Shown one piece after another: positions 49,204 through 57,947 of a stretch of 64,000 bases of DNA. A model generated the notes under the pieces. That model was not told the DNA's origin. It did no database searches and saw nothing but the letters and a program-made list of their open reading frames with translations. The position numbers and the translations under genes were made by a program. Every line of letters begins with the position of its first letter. The stretch's first letter is position 1. This DNA is from Aeromicrobium sp. Root472D3 (GTDB taxonomy: Bacteria; Actinomycetota; Actinomycetes; Propionibacteriales; Nocardioidaceae): contig NZ_LMET01000001.1 of assembly GCF_001426485.1 (NCBI RefSeq), forward strand, positions 358,844-422,843, written 5' to 3'.

Positions 49204-50769
49204 TTACTCGACGCGGAACTGGACGCTCTGCCAGCCGGTCGTACCGTTCGGGCGAATCGGGGCCCGCTCGGAAGTCTGTGTCTCGCCGTCCTTGTTGGTG
49301 GCGCGCACCTGGACGGAGTGGATGCCGGTCGTGGCGTCGTCCCACTGGTAGGACCACTGGCGCCACGTCTCGACGTTGTCCTCGTCGGCGAGCTCGGCCT
49401 CGACCCAGTCGCCCTTGTCGATGCTGAGCTCGACCTTCTCGATGCCGACGGTCTGCGCCCACGCCACGCCGCCCATGCGGACCGCGTTCTGCGGGAAGGC
49501 CTGGAACGACTTCGGGACGTCGATGCGCGAGGAGAACTTGATGGGTGCCAGCGCGGTGTAGTCGCGCGTCGTCCAGTAGCCCTTGAAGTCCGAGAACCTC
49601 GTGACCTCGATCTCGGTCAGCCACTTGGTGGCCGACACGAAGCCGTACAGGCCGGGCACCACCAGACGGGCCGGGAAGCCGTGGGCGAGCGGGAGGGGCT
49701 GGCCGTTCATGCCGATCGCGACCATCGAGTTGCGGTCGTCGGTCACGGCCTCGATCGGGGTGCCGGCCGTCCAGCGGTCGGCGCTCGTCGACTTGATCGC
49801 GTCGGCGCCGTCCTGCACGCCGGCCATCTCGAGGAGCGTCGCGGTGCGGACACCGAGCCACAGCGCGTTGCCGACGTACGGTCCGCCGACCTCGTTCGAG
49901 ACGCACGTCAGGGTGACGCGGTGCTCCTCGAGCTCCATGTCCATCAGGTCGCGGAACGAGAGGTTCAGCTCCTTGTCGACCATGCCGTGGATGCGCAGGC
50001 TCCAGCCCTCGGCCGGCACGTCGGGGATGCTGAGCGCGGTGTCGACGCGGTAGAAGTCGCGGTTCGGGGTGACGTAGGGGCTGACGCCCTCGACGTCGAC
50101 CTGGGCCCCGGCGGGGACGGCCGGAGCGGGCTTGGCGGCCCGGGGCAGGCGGATGCCGGCGCGGGAGGCCGCGGCAGCGGCGTCGCCGAAGACCTGGCCG
50201 ACGGCTCCACCGATCACGACCAGGGCGGTCACGCCCAGGGACGCCTTGAGGAAGCCGCGACGCCCCAGGCCCAGCGGGTGCGCCGCAGCGGCCTTCTCGC
50301 GACCGCGGAGGTTGGCGAGCAGCACCAGCAGCGCGCCGAGGGACACGAGCAGCGTGACGACCGAGGGCACCAGCGTCAGCACCCGGCTGGCGGTCGTGGT
50401 GCGGTCGATCGCGGCGGCGGCGATGGCGAGCGCACCGAGCAGCGCGACGGCGCCGATCGCGATGCGCGGCCGGCGACGGCCGATGATGCCGGCGACGATC
50501 GCGAACAGGGCCAGCGTCGCGACGACCCCGCCGATCAGGACGGCCTTGTCGTTCGACCCGAACTGCCGGATCGCGAAGTCCTTGAGGAACGGCGGCGCGT
50601 AGTCGACCGCCCGGTTGCCGACCGACTCGATCGGGGAGGGCACGCCCTGCAGGAGGGCGGCGACCCCGGTGCCCACGGCGACGCCGGACGCGGCGGCGAG
50701 GAAGCCGGCGATGGCTCCCGCCCACCAGGGCGCCGCAGCGGCTGCGCGAGTGTCTGTCGTCGTGGTCAC
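49204..50769 (-). CDS. Membrane-anchored sulfite-oxidase-family molybdopterin oxidoreductase
   Basis: 521 residues. Three to four N-terminal membrane helices (about 14-140) precede [19 protein letters not shown], which resembles a Tat-type twin-Arg segment placed internally. The catalytic domain carries the Mo-ligand Cys in [35 protein letters not shown] and a C-terminal Mo-co dimerisation domain ([22 protein letters not shown]). The catalytic face should be outside. Substrate unknown; MsrP/YedY relatives repair methionine sulfoxide. The GTG at 50769 keeps the first helix intact; open frame further upstream runs over the next gene. Confidence 0.85.
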   Translation of the reverse strand: MTTTTDTRAAAAAPWWAGAIAGFLAAASGVAVGTGVAALLQGVPSPIESVGNRAVDYAPPFLKDFAIRQFGSNDKAVLIGGVVATLALFAIVAGIIGRRRPRIAIGAVALLGALAIAAAAIDRTTTASRVLTLVPSVVTLLVSLGALLVLLANLRGREKAAAAHPLGLGRRGFLKASLGVTALVVIGGAVGQVFGDAAAAASRAGIRLPRAAKPAPAVPAGAQVDVEGVSPYVTPNRDFYRVDTALSIPDVPAEGWSLRIHGMVDKELNLSFRDLMDMELEEHRVTLTCVSNEVGGPYVGNALWLGVRTATLLEMAGVQDGADAIKSTSADRWTAGTPIEAVTDDRNSMVAIGMNGQPLPLAHGFPARLVVPGLYGFVSATKWLTEIEVTRFSDFKGYWTTRDYTALAPIKFSSRIDVPKSFQAFPQNAVRMGGVAWAQTVGIEKVELSIDKGDWVEAELADEDNVETWRQWSYQWDDATTGIHSVQVRATNKDGETQTSERAPIRPNGTTGWQSVQFRVE

Positions 50770-50871
50770 ACCTGCGGTTCGGCGCACCGTGGGAGGTGGA
50801 TTGGTGTGTCGGGGAATAAATTTCGAAGAACTTGATGAACGGTACGAACCGCCGCCTTCTACGCTGGTCCG

Positions 50872-52290
50872 ATGAGTGCACTTGAGGGAGTCACCTTTCC
50901 GTCCGACAGCTCGACGTCCGCCGCCCGCACCGTCATGGCCGACGCGTTGCGCAAGGCCGATCCGGTGGGTGCCCGGGCGATCGAGAACGAGACGAACTGG
51001 CGCCGCAACTACCTGGCGCACTTCCGCCGGTCGGTCGAGGCCGGCGTCGGCGAGGCGGCCGCGGCCCACAGCATCGCGGCCGAGGGCCTGCGCAGCGCCC
51101 ACGGCCTGATGCGCTTCGACGACCTGCCGCTCGACGAGGCCGTCCGCGGCAGCGCCCTCAAGCAGGCCTTCCACACCCGGACGGTCGAGGGCACCGCCGA
51201 GGCCGAGACCGAGCTGACGATCCCCTACCGCGGCGAGCGGCTCGGCGGGGCCGCCCTCGTCGGGCAGCTCGAGACGTGGGTCGCCGCCGGCGTCATCACC
51301 CGCTCGGCGGCCGACGCCGTCCGCACCGTGCAGGACAACCCGCAGTGGCTGCGGCTCGAGGGCGACACCGTCGTCGTGCTGGGCGCCGGTGCCGAGATGG
51401 GGCCCCTGCGCGCCCTCCTGCGCTGGGGGGCACAGGTCGTGGCGCTCGACCTGCCGCGCGCCGACGTCCAGGAGCGCCTCCGCACCCTCGCGACCGAGTC
51501 GGCCGGCCGCACGCTGGTGCCGGCCCGCATCCTGACCAACGGCGACGACACCGGCGCCGACCTGCTGACCGAGCTGCCGGGCATCGCGCACTGGCTCGGC
51601 GGCCTCGACGGACGGCTGGTCGTCGGCAACTACTGCTACGCCGACGGAGCGACCCACGTCCGGCTCTCGATGGCGGCCGACGCACTGGTCGAGCACCTGG
51701 TCGACGAGCGCGACGACACCGCGCTGGCGTTCCTCGCGACACCCACCGACACGTTCGCCGTCCCGGCCGAGGAGGTGCGGTTCTCCAACGAGCTCTACTC
51801 GTCGCGATCGCGGCTCGTGCGCACGCCGCTGCGCCTGGCCAGCGGCGGACGCCTGCTGCAGCGCCACTACCCGCCGGGAGCCGACCCCGGCATCTGCGAC
51901 GCGCTCGTGCCGCAGCAGGGGCCCAACTACGCCCTGGCCAAGCGGATCCAGCGCTGGCGCGCCACCACGTCACGCGCCGCCGGGACCACGGTGTCGCTCA
52001 ACGTCGCCCCGGCCACCCGCACACGATCGGTCGTCAAGAACAAGGCGCTGGCCGCCGCCTATGCCGGCTCGCACCGGTTCGGGGTCGAGATCTTCGACCC
52101 GGCCACGAGCAACACCCTGATGGCGGCGCTGCTGGTCCACGACCTGCGGGCAGGTGCCGCACCCCAGGCCGAGCCGTGGCAGGACGAAGCCGTCAACGCG
52201 GCGCACGGAGGCCTGTGGACCGCGGCGTACGACCCCCGCAGCGCGCTCGGGCTCGCCGCCGTCCTCGGCATCGGCGCCCTGCGCGGCTGA
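50872..52290 (+). CDS. Conserved protein of unknown function with a Rossmann-like motif
   Basis: 472 residues with no family I can name. The N-terminal 150 residues are helical (WRRNYLAHFRRSVEAGVGEAAAAH). A nucleotide-binding-like segment VVVLGAGAEMGPLRALLRWGAQVVALD follows at about 165-191, with Gly-x-Gly-x2-Gly and an Asp closing beta-2 as in NAD enzymes. Later conserved-looking blocks are NYCYADGATHVRLSMAADAL, PQQGPNYALAKRIQRWR and TVSLNVAPATRTRSVVKNKALAAAY. No signal peptide. TACGCT six bases before the ATG indicates a leaderless mRNA. It is probably a cytosolic dehydrogenase-like protein; activity unknown. Confidence 0.75.
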   Translation: MSALEGVTFPSDSSTSAARTVMADALRKADPVGARAIENETNWRRNYLAHFRRSVEAGVGEAAAAHSIAAEGLRSAHGLMRFDDLPLDEAVRGSALKQAFHTRTVEGTAEAETELTIPYRGERLGGAALVGQLETWVAAGVITRSAADAVRTVQDNPQWLRLEGDTVVVLGAGAEMGPLRALLRWGAQVVALDLPRADVQERLRTLATESAGRTLVPARILTNGDDTGADLLTELPGIAHWLGGLDGRLVVGNYCYADGATHVRLSMAADALVEHLVDERDDTALAFLATPTDTFAVPAEEVRFSNELYSSRSRLVRTPLRLASGGRLLQRHYPPGADPGICDALVPQQGPNYALAKRIQRWRATTSRAAGTTVSLNVAPATRTRSVVKNKALAAAYAGSHRFGVEIFDPATSNTLMAALLVHDLRAGAAPQAEPWQDEAVNAAHGGLWTAAYDPRSALGLAAVLGIGALRG

Positions 52291-52306
52291 CCACTCGCAC
52301 GGCCGG

Positions 52307-52999
52307 TCAGTCGACGAAGGTGACCGCCTGGTCGATCGGGGCGCGTGTCGACGTGAACCGGGCCGTGGGGTGGTCGGGATCGGGACGGCCGAACGAGATC
52401 CCGCACACGACCCGGCGGTCGTCGGGCAGGTCGAGGAACGCGCGGACGGCCGGCGTCACCTGGGCGATCGCGGCCTGCGCGCAGGTGCCGATGCCGAGCG
52501 CCTGGGCCGCGAGCATGAACGAGTCGACGTACAGGCCGCAGTCGATCGCACCGTAGACCCCGAGATCGGCGTCGGTCGTGATGATCGCGACGTGCGGGGC
52601 GCCGAAGAACTCGAAGTTCCGCAGCATCTGGGCAGCCGACCCGTCACGGTCGCCCTTCTGCACGCCGACCGCCTCGTACAGCTGCCAGCCGACCTCCTTG
52701 CGGCGGTCGCGGTGGACGCCGGTGTAGGCCTCGGGGAACGGGAAGTCGGACGGCGTGGGCTGCCCGAACGTCGCGATGACGTTCTCGACGGCCGCCTTCG
52801 ACAGCGCGTCCTTGGCCTCCCCCGAGACGACGTGCACGTTCCACGGCTGGGTGTTGCACCACGACGCGGTGTGCTGCGCCGCGGCGAGCAGCTGCTCGAT
52901 CGTCTCGCGCGGCACCTCGTCGGGCAGGTACCCGCGGCAGCTGCGGCGGCCGGTGAGCAGACGGGTCAGCGTCTCGAAGTCGTCGGTGGGCTGGTCCAT
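52307..52999 (-). CDS. Nitroreductase-family FMN oxidoreductase
   Basis: 230 residues. Nitroreductase fold signatures are LLTGRRSCRGYLPDEVP (FMN phosphate contacts), AAAQHTASWCNTQPWNVHVV, GIDCGLY-like AIDCGLYVDSFMLAAQALGIGTCAQAAIA, and VVCGISFGRPD. It likely works as an NAD(P)H-dependent dimer on quinones, nitro compounds or enones. The ATG at 52999 is 8 bases after the hydratase stop, same strand, so the two are an operon. An open frame continues upstream over the hydratase, in another frame from it. Confidence 0.88.
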   Translation of the reverse strand: MDQPTDDFETLTRLLTGRRSCRGYLPDEVPRETIEQLLAAAQHTASWCNTQPWNVHVVSGEAKDALSKAAVENVIATFGQPTPSDFPFPEAYTGVHRDRRKEVGWQLYEAVGVQKGDRDGSAAQMLRNFEFFGAPHVAIITTDADLGVYGAIDCGLYVDSFMLAAQALGIGTCAQAAIAQVTPAVRAFLDLPDDRRVVCGISFGRPDPDHPTARFTSTRAPIDQAVTFVD

Positions 53000-53007
53000 G
53001 GTGCGTC

Positions 53008-53763
53008 TCACCGTCCTTCGAAGACGGGCGGGCGCTTCTGCAGGAAGGCGGTCGTGCCCTCGGCGAAGTCGGCAGTGTCGAACAGGCGCACCTGCAGGTC
53101 GCGCTCGCGGTCGAGGGCGTCGTCGAGGTGCGGCAGCGTCGCCGCGGCGATCGCCTGCTTCGTCGAGCGGTACGCGACGCCGGCGCCGTGGGCGAGCCGG
53201 CCGACGAGGCGGTCGACCTCGGCGGCGAAGTCGTCGTCGGGCACGGCACGGTGCACCAGCCCCGCGGCCGCGGCGTCGGTGGCCGGCAGCCGCTCGCCGA
53301 GCAGGGCCATCGCCGAGGCCCGCGCGCGGCCGATCGACGCCGCCACGACGGCGGTCGCGCCGCCGTCCGGCATGAGGCCGATGCTCGTGAACGGGAGCAG
53401 GAAGTAGGCCGACTCCTTCGCGATCGTGAGGTCGGCCGCCAGCGCGACCGAGCAGCCGAAGCCGGCCGCCGGACCGTTGACCGCCGCGACGACGGGCACG
53501 GGGCTCGCGACGATCGCGCGGATCAGGCGGTTGGCGCGGTCCATCGGCTCGGTGCCGCTGATGGGTCCGTCGAGGCGGGCGCCGGTCGAGAAGCCCCGAC
53601 CCGCCCCCGTGAAGACGATGACGCGGGTGCCGTCCGGGGCCTGCTCGACGGCATCGGACGCGATGTCGAGCATGACGCCCGTCAGCCCGTTGAGTCGGTC
53701 GGGATCGTTCCACGTGATCGTGCGGACGCCGTCGGCGTCGGCGACCAGCACTGCGTCATCCAT
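53008..53763 (-). CDS. Enoyl-CoA hydratase/isomerase-family protein
   Basis: 251 residues of a crotonase. It shows ITWNDPDRLNGLTGVML (CoA site), RGFSTGARLDGP (oxyanion 1), AAVNGPAAGFGCSVALAADL (oxyanion 2) and IGLMPDGGATAVV, where Asp occupies a position often catalytic in PaaG/ECI-like isomerases. It may be an isomerase rather than a hydratase. TAGCCT six bases before the ATG indicates a leaderless mRNA. Co-transcribed with the nitroreductase. Divergent from the SDR at 53821. Confidence 0.85.
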   Translation of the reverse strand: MDDAVLVADADGVRTITWNDPDRLNGLTGVMLDIASDAVEQAPDGTRVIVFTGAGRGFSTGARLDGPISGTEPMDRANRLIRAIVASPVPVVAAVNGPAAGFGCSVALAADLTIAKESAYFLLPFTSIGLMPDGGATAVVAASIGRARASAMALLGERLPATDAAAAGLVHRAVPDDDFAAEVDRLVGRLAHGAGVAYRSTKQAIAAATLPHLDDALDRERDLQVRLFDTADFAEGTTAFLQKRPPVFEGR

Positions 53764-53820
53764 GACGACAGGCTAGGCGACCCCTGGCCATCGTGACAGC
53801 AGTGGTGGCAAGATCACGAC

Positions 53821-54675
53821 ATGTCACTCGCGGGAAAGACGATCATCATGTCCGGCGGCAGCCGCGGTATCGGCGAGGCGATCGCGGTGCGCGCCGCCCG
53901 CGACGGCGCGAACATCGCCCTGCTGGCCAAGACGACCGAGCCCCACCCTGCCCTGCCCGGCACGATCCACACCGCCGCCGCGGCGATCGAGGAGGCCGGC
54001 GGGCACGCCCTGCCCCTGGTCGGCGACATCCGCGACGACGCCTTCGTGCTCGACGCCGTGGCGCGCACGGCCGAGGCGTTCGGCGGCATCGACGTCGTCG
54101 TCAACAACGCCTCGGCGATCGACCTGTCGAGCACCCGCGACGTCACGATGAAGAAGTACGACCTGATGAACGACATCAACTCGCGCGGCTCGTTCCTGCT
54201 CGCGAAGTCGTGCATCGACCACCTCGAGCGCTCCGACAACCCCCACGTCCTGACGCTGTCGCCACCCATCACGCTCGACCCCAAGTGGTTCAGGACCGCG
54301 ACGGCCTACACGATCGCCAAGTTCGGCATGAGCCTCGTGACGCTGGGCCTGAGCGAGGAGCTGCGCGAGCTCGGCATCGCCGCCAACTCCCTGTGGCCCC
54401 GCACCGCGATCGACACCGCGGCCGTCCGCAACGTCGTCGGCCCGGGGCTCGGCCACCACTCGCGCACGCCGGCGATCATGGCCGACGCGGCGTACGAGAT
54501 CGTCACGCGTCCGAGCCGCGAGTGCACCGGCAACTTCTTCATCGACGACGACGTCCTCGAGGAGGCCGGGGTCACCGACTTCTCGATCTACCTGAACGGC
54601 GGCGAGGAGTCCGACCTCGCCCTCGACTTCTGGGTCGAGCCGAAGGGCCCTCACGATCCGAGCCTGTCGCTGTGA
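53821..54675 (+). CDS. Short-chain dehydrogenase, HSDL2-like
   Basis: 284 residues: cofactor loop MSGGSRGIGEAI, GDIRDD, VVNNASAIDL, LTLSPPI (Ser region) and YTIAKFGMS (Tyr-x3-Lys). The stretch WPRTAIDTAAVRN and the C-terminal RECTGNFFIDDDVLEEAGVTDF are typical of the hydroxysteroid dehydrogenase-like 2 group, often fatty-acid or steroid related. CAAGAT six bases before the ATG suggests a leaderless mRNA. The next gene starts inside its stop codon (GTGA). Substrate unknown. Confidence 0.85.
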   Translation: MSLAGKTIIMSGGSRGIGEAIAVRAARDGANIALLAKTTEPHPALPGTIHTAAAAIEEAGGHALPLVGDIRDDAFVLDAVARTAEAFGGIDVVVNNASAIDLSSTRDVTMKKYDLMNDINSRGSFLLAKSCIDHLERSDNPHVLTLSPPITLDPKWFRTATAYTIAKFGMSLVTLGLSEELRELGIAANSLWPRTAIDTAAVRNVVGPGLGHHSRTPAIMADAAYEIVTRPSRECTGNFFIDDDVLEEAGVTDFSIYLNGGEESDLALDFWVEPKGPHDPSLSL

Positions 54676-55148
54676 GCGCCGGCCACGTCACCGTCACGCC
54701 GTTCCTGTGGTTCGACGCGAACGCCGAGGAGGCGATCGAGCGGTACCTGTCGGTGTTCGACGACGCCGAGCTGCTGAGCGAGCAGCGGCACCCCGACGGT
54801 TCGCTGTTCATCGGCGAGATCAGCGTGCAGGGCCAGCGCCTGACGCTCATGAACGGCGGGCCGCGCGTCTGCCTCACCGACGCCTTCTCGCTGGCGGTCG
54901 GCGTCGAGACGCAGCAGGAGGTCGACACGATCTCCGACGGGCTGATCGCCGGTGGCGGCCGACAGGGCCGGTGCGGGTGGCTCGTCGACGCCTTCGGGCT
55001 GAGCTGGCAGGTCGTGCCGACGGCGCTGCACCGCCTGCTCGGCGATCCCGACCGCGAGGCCGCCGGACGTGCCCAGGCCGCCATGATGGCGATGGACCGG
55101 CTCAGCATCCGCGACCTCGAGGAGGCCTTCGCGGCCCGGACGAACTAG
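54672..55148 (+). CDS. VOC-fold PhnB-like protein
   Basis: 158 residues of the vicinal-oxygen-chelate superfamily, PhnB/3-demethylubiquinone methyltransferase-like subgroup: TPFLWFDANAEEAIERYLSVF, DGSLFIGEISVQGQRLTLMNGG, QQEVDTISDGLIAGGG, and GWLVDAFGLSWQVVPTALHRLL. Most such proteins have no known reaction. The GTG start overlaps the SDR stop, so it is coupled to that gene. Its frame is open far upstream inside the SDR. Confidence 0.83.
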   Translation: MSAGHVTVTPFLWFDANAEEAIERYLSVFDDAELLSEQRHPDGSLFIGEISVQGQRLTLMNGGPRVCLTDAFSLAVGVETQQEVDTISDGLIAGGGRQGRCGWLVDAFGLSWQVVPTALHRLLGDPDREAAGRAQAAMMAMDRLSIRDLEEAFAARTN

Positions 55149-55244
55149 TCCCTTCGAGTCAATTTCGAGTGTCGGACGCCGAATTCCCCCGCCTGACCCC
55201 ATCGCCTCGTACCGTCGGAGGAAGAGGGGAAGGTCTCGACGGCA

Positions 55245-55307
55245 ATGAGCATGGCAGCAGTGGGCACGACGGCAGTGGGCACGACGGCGACGGGCGCGGT
55301 CCGATGA
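55245..55307 (+). CDS. Possible upstream ORF coupled to the next small gene
   Basis: ATG at 55245 opens a 20-codon ORF (MSMAAVGTTAVGTTATGAVR) whose TGA overlaps the ATG of the next gene (ATGA at 55304-55307). GAGGGGAAGG lies about 11 bases upstream, and TACCGT (55210-55215) could be the -10. Most of it is two perfect tandem copies of GCAGTGGGCACGACG (55257-55286). It may serve only to bring ribosomes to the downstream start. Low confidence that the peptide itself matters. Confidence 0.4.
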   Translation: MSMAAVGTTAVGTTATGAVR

Positions 55308-55624
55308 GCGTCTACCTGTTCGACATGGAGGGCGACCCCGTGGCCTTCCGCCGCAGCTGGTCCGACCCGCACGTCTTCGACCTGCGCGGTCGCCGCATCG
55401 GGTGCCTGCCGTGGGACGACAACGAGGTCGTCGACCTCGACGGACGCTACCTCGGCACCGTCGTCGACGACCGCCTCGTGCGACGCAACGACTCGTGCCA
55501 GCGGCCGTGCGCCGAGCTGCCCGCCGACCCGGGCACCGTCGAGCCGACGGGACGCCCGCTGGCGCCGCACTACTTCCCGAACCGCTTCGCGTACGAGGAC
55601 ATCCCGCTCCAGCACCTCGCGTAG
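55304..55624 (+). CDS. Small uncharacterised protein
   Basis: 106 residues starting MSVYLFDMEGDPVAFRRSWS. Several short strands with repeated Asp-Gly turns (VFDLRGRRIGCLP, VVDLDGRYLGTVVDDRLVRR) resemble a small beta-roll of the 4-fold DLDGRYLG type. The end, PNRFAYEDIPLQHLA, is unlike the rest. No signal peptide or membrane segment. I do not recognise the family. It has no Shine-Dalgarno of its own, but its ATG overlaps the stop of a 20-codon upstream ORF, so translation is probably coupled. Confidence 0.6.
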   Translation: MSVYLFDMEGDPVAFRRSWSDPHVFDLRGRRIGCLPWDDNEVVDLDGRYLGTVVDDRLVRRNDSCQRPCAELPADPGTVEPTGRPLAPHYFPNRFAYEDIPLQHLA

Positions 55625-55640
55625 CAGCGGCCCGACCGGT

Positions 55641-56069
55641 CTAGACGTCGCGGATCTCGACGTCCGCCTCGGCACCGATCGCGAGCGTCCGCGCAACGGT
55701 GCAGAGCCGGTCCTCGGCCTTCGCGATCGCGTCGGGCAGCAGCGCGCGCGCCCGGTCGCCGTCCTCGCCCTCGGGGAACGCCACGTCGAACCGCATCAGC
55801 AGGTCGACCAGGTGGTTGCCGAGCTCGTCGCGGATCTTGTCGGCGCGGGTGTGCACGTCGAACGTCACGGGCTCGGCCCGTCGCGCCACGAGCGGGTCGA
55901 CCGTCAGCGCGGTGCAGCCGGCCAGCGCGACCAGCAGCAGCTCGACGGGCGTGAAGTCGTCGCTCGAGCCGTCGCCGATCCGCAGGGTCGTGCCGCGGAC
56001 GTTGGTCGCGGTGTAGCGCGACGGACCCGTGCGCGTCAGCTCGACGCTGCGCTCGGTCTCGCCCGACAT
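55641..56069 (-). CDS. OsmC/Ohr-family peroxide-reductase-like protein
   Basis: 142 residues. The OsmC fold shows PVELLLVALAGCTALTVD with the first conserved Cys at about residue 52, and DRLCTVARTL with the second near residue 123. This pair is the peroxidatic/resolving set. The C-terminus TVARTLAIGAEADVEI is usual. Role: detoxification of organic hydroperoxides, using lipoyl or other thiols. ATG at 56069 shares one base with the stop of the DUF2470 gene (TGATG), indicating an operon. Confidence 0.86.
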   Translation of the reverse strand: MSGETERSVELTRTGPSRYTATNVRGTTLRIGDGSSDDFTPVELLLVALAGCTALTVDPLVARRAEPVTFDVHTRADKIRDELGNHLVDLLMRFDVAFPEGEDGDRARALLPDAIAKAEDRLCTVARTLAIGAEADVEIRDV

Positions 56070-56368
56070 CAGTGCGCCTCGGGGGCCGGCAGGCCCAGCC
56101 GCTCGACCGCGGCGTCGTGCAGGGCGACGACCGCGCGGCGGACGTCGGCGCGCTCGACGACCGGCCCGGGCCACGGGACGGTCTGCGTCCGGGTCCCGCC
56201 GTCCACGACGACGTCCCAGGTGCCGCCCTCGGTGTCGAGGTCGGTCATCGTCGCGGCGGTGGCCGCGGGATCGACGAAGGCGCGCGCGATCGTGAGGTTG
56301 TCGTCGGTGTGGTCGTCGTTCATGTGGTGCAGGATCGCCGCGACCACGTCGGGCGGGAAGCTCGTCAT
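56069..56368 (-). CDS. DUF2470 domain protein
   Basis: 99 residues covering a single DUF2470 domain: VVAAILHHMNDDHTDDNLTIARAF at the start (the HMNDDH motif), MTDLDTEGGTWDVVV in the middle and VRRAVVALHDAAVERLGL at the end. DUF2470 is found at the C-terminus of HugZ/HutZ heme-utilisation proteins and also alone; its role alone is unknown. TACCGT six bases before the ATG indicates a leaderless mRNA shared with the OsmC gene. Confidence 0.82.
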   Translation of the reverse strand: MTSFPPDVVAAILHHMNDDHTDDNLTIARAFVDPAATAATMTDLDTEGGTWDVVVDGGTRTQTVPWPGPVVERADVRRAVVALHDAAVERLGLPAPEAH

Positions 56369-56460
56369 GGCTCGACGGTATCGCCCGGCCCCCGGTGCCG
56401 GAATCCCCCACGGGCGGGGAAGAAGGTGCGCCGACCGGTCGGCCCCAGGACACTGGGGAC

Positions 56461-57942
56461 ATGTCGTCCCCCCGCAGTCTCGTCACTGGTGCCACCGGAT
56501 ACGTGGGCGGACGCCTCGTGCCCCAGCTGCTCGAGGCCGGCCACACGGTGCGCGTCATGGTGCGCGACGAGCGCAAGGCCCGCGCCCACGTGTGGTCGCA
56601 CGACGTCGAGGTCGCGGTCGGCGACGGCACGAGCGACAGCGACGTGCGCGACGCGATGAAGGACGTCGACGTCCTGTACTACCTGCTGCACTCGATCGGC
56701 ACGGGCGACGACTTCGGCAAGACCGAGCACGACATGGCCGAGCGCTTCGCCACCGCCGCCAAGGAGGCCGGCGTCAGCCGCATCGTCTACCTCGGCGGCA
56801 TGATCCCCGAGGGCGAGGAGCTGTCGGAGCACCTCAGCTCGCGCGGCGAGGTAGGCGACGTCCTGCTCGCCTCGGGCGTGCCGACGACGGTGCTGCAGGC
56901 CGGTGTCGTGATCGGCTCGGGATCCGCCTCGTTCGAGATGCTGCGCTACCTCACCGAGCGCCTCCCCGTGATGGTGACGCCGAAGTGGGTCAACACCCGC
57001 ATCCAGCCGATCGCGATCCGCGACGTGCTGCGCTACCTGGTCGGCTCGGCCGACATGCCGTCCGACGTCAACCGGCGCTTCGACATCGGCGGTCCCGAGG
57101 TGCTGACGTACCTCGACCTGATGCAGCGCTTCGCCCAGATCTCGGGCCTCCCCAAGCGCCGTGTGCTGAAGGTGCCGGTGCTGTCACCGGGTCTGTCGAG
57201 CCACTGGGTCGGCATCATCACCCCGGTCCCCGCGAGCCTCGCCCGCCCCCTCGTCGAGTCGCTGCGCAACACCGTCGTGGCCGGCGACACCGACATCAAG
57301 CAGCACGTGCCCGACCCGCCCGAGGGGCTGATCGACTTCGACCGATCGGTCGAGCTCGCGCTGACCAAGATCCAGAGCCTCGACGTGCCGACCAGCTGGT
57401 CGTCCGCCGCGACCGCGGGGGCACCCGCCGAGGGCCTGCCGACCGATCCCGACTGGGCCGGCGGCTCGCTGTACCAGGACGAGCGCACCCGCGAGGTCGA
57501 CGCGAGCCCCGAGAACCTGTGGACCGTGATCGAGGGCATCGGCGGCCGCAACGGCTGGTACTCGTGGTCGCTGGCCTGGTGGGTGCGGGGCGTGCTCGAC
57601 CGGATCGTCGGCGGACCGGGCCTGCGCCGCGGGCGCCGCAACCCCCGCGACCTCGTGGTGGGCGACGTCGTCGACTTCTGGCGCGTCGAGGAGACCGACG
57701 ACTCGACGTTCCTGCGCCTGCGGGCCGAGATGCGCCTGCCCGGGCTGGCCTGGCTCGAGATGCAGGTCGGGTCGACCGAGGGCGGGACGACGACGTTCCA
57801 CCACCGGGCGCTGTTCGCGCCGAAGGGACTCCTCGGCCAGCTGTACTGGTGGTCGATCTACCCGTTCCACGGCATCGTCTTCGGCGGCATGCAGCGCAAC
57901 ATCGCCCGCGCCGCCGAGGCCCTCGAAGCACGGGAGGACTGA
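56461..57942 (+). CDS. NAD(P)-binding atypical SDR fused to DUF2867
   Basis: 493 residues. The N half (about 1-290) is an atypical SDR of the NmrA/complex-I-subunit type: LVTGATGYVGGRLVPQLLEAG, RVMVRDERKA, GDGTSDSDVRDAM, YYLLHSIG, VYLGGMIP. The C half (about 320-490) is a DUF2867 domain with a START/SRPBCC look: WYSWSLAWWVRGVLDRIVGGPGLRRGRR and LRAEMRLPGLAWLEMQV. CCCCAG-GACA-CTGGGG (56443-56458) just before the ATG could be an operator. Possibly binds a hydrophobic ligand; function unknown. The DUF1206 gene follows after 5 bases. Confidence 0.82.
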   Translation: MSSPRSLVTGATGYVGGRLVPQLLEAGHTVRVMVRDERKARAHVWSHDVEVAVGDGTSDSDVRDAMKDVDVLYYLLHSIGTGDDFGKTEHDMAERFATAAKEAGVSRIVYLGGMIPEGEELSEHLSSRGEVGDVLLASGVPTTVLQAGVVIGSGSASFEMLRYLTERLPVMVTPKWVNTRIQPIAIRDVLRYLVGSADMPSDVNRRFDIGGPEVLTYLDLMQRFAQISGLPKRRVLKVPVLSPGLSSHWVGIITPVPASLARPLVESLRNTVVAGDTDIKQHVPDPPEGLIDFDRSVELALTKIQSLDVPTSWSSAATAGAPAEGLPTDPDWAGGSLYQDERTREVDASPENLWTVIEGIGGRNGWYSWSLAWWVRGVLDRIVGGPGLRRGRRNPRDLVVGDVVDFWRVEETDDSTFLRLRAEMRLPGLAWLEMQVGSTEGGTTTFHHRALFAPKGLLGQLYWWSIYPFHGIVFGGMQRNIARAAEALEARED

Positions 57943-57947
57943 CCACC

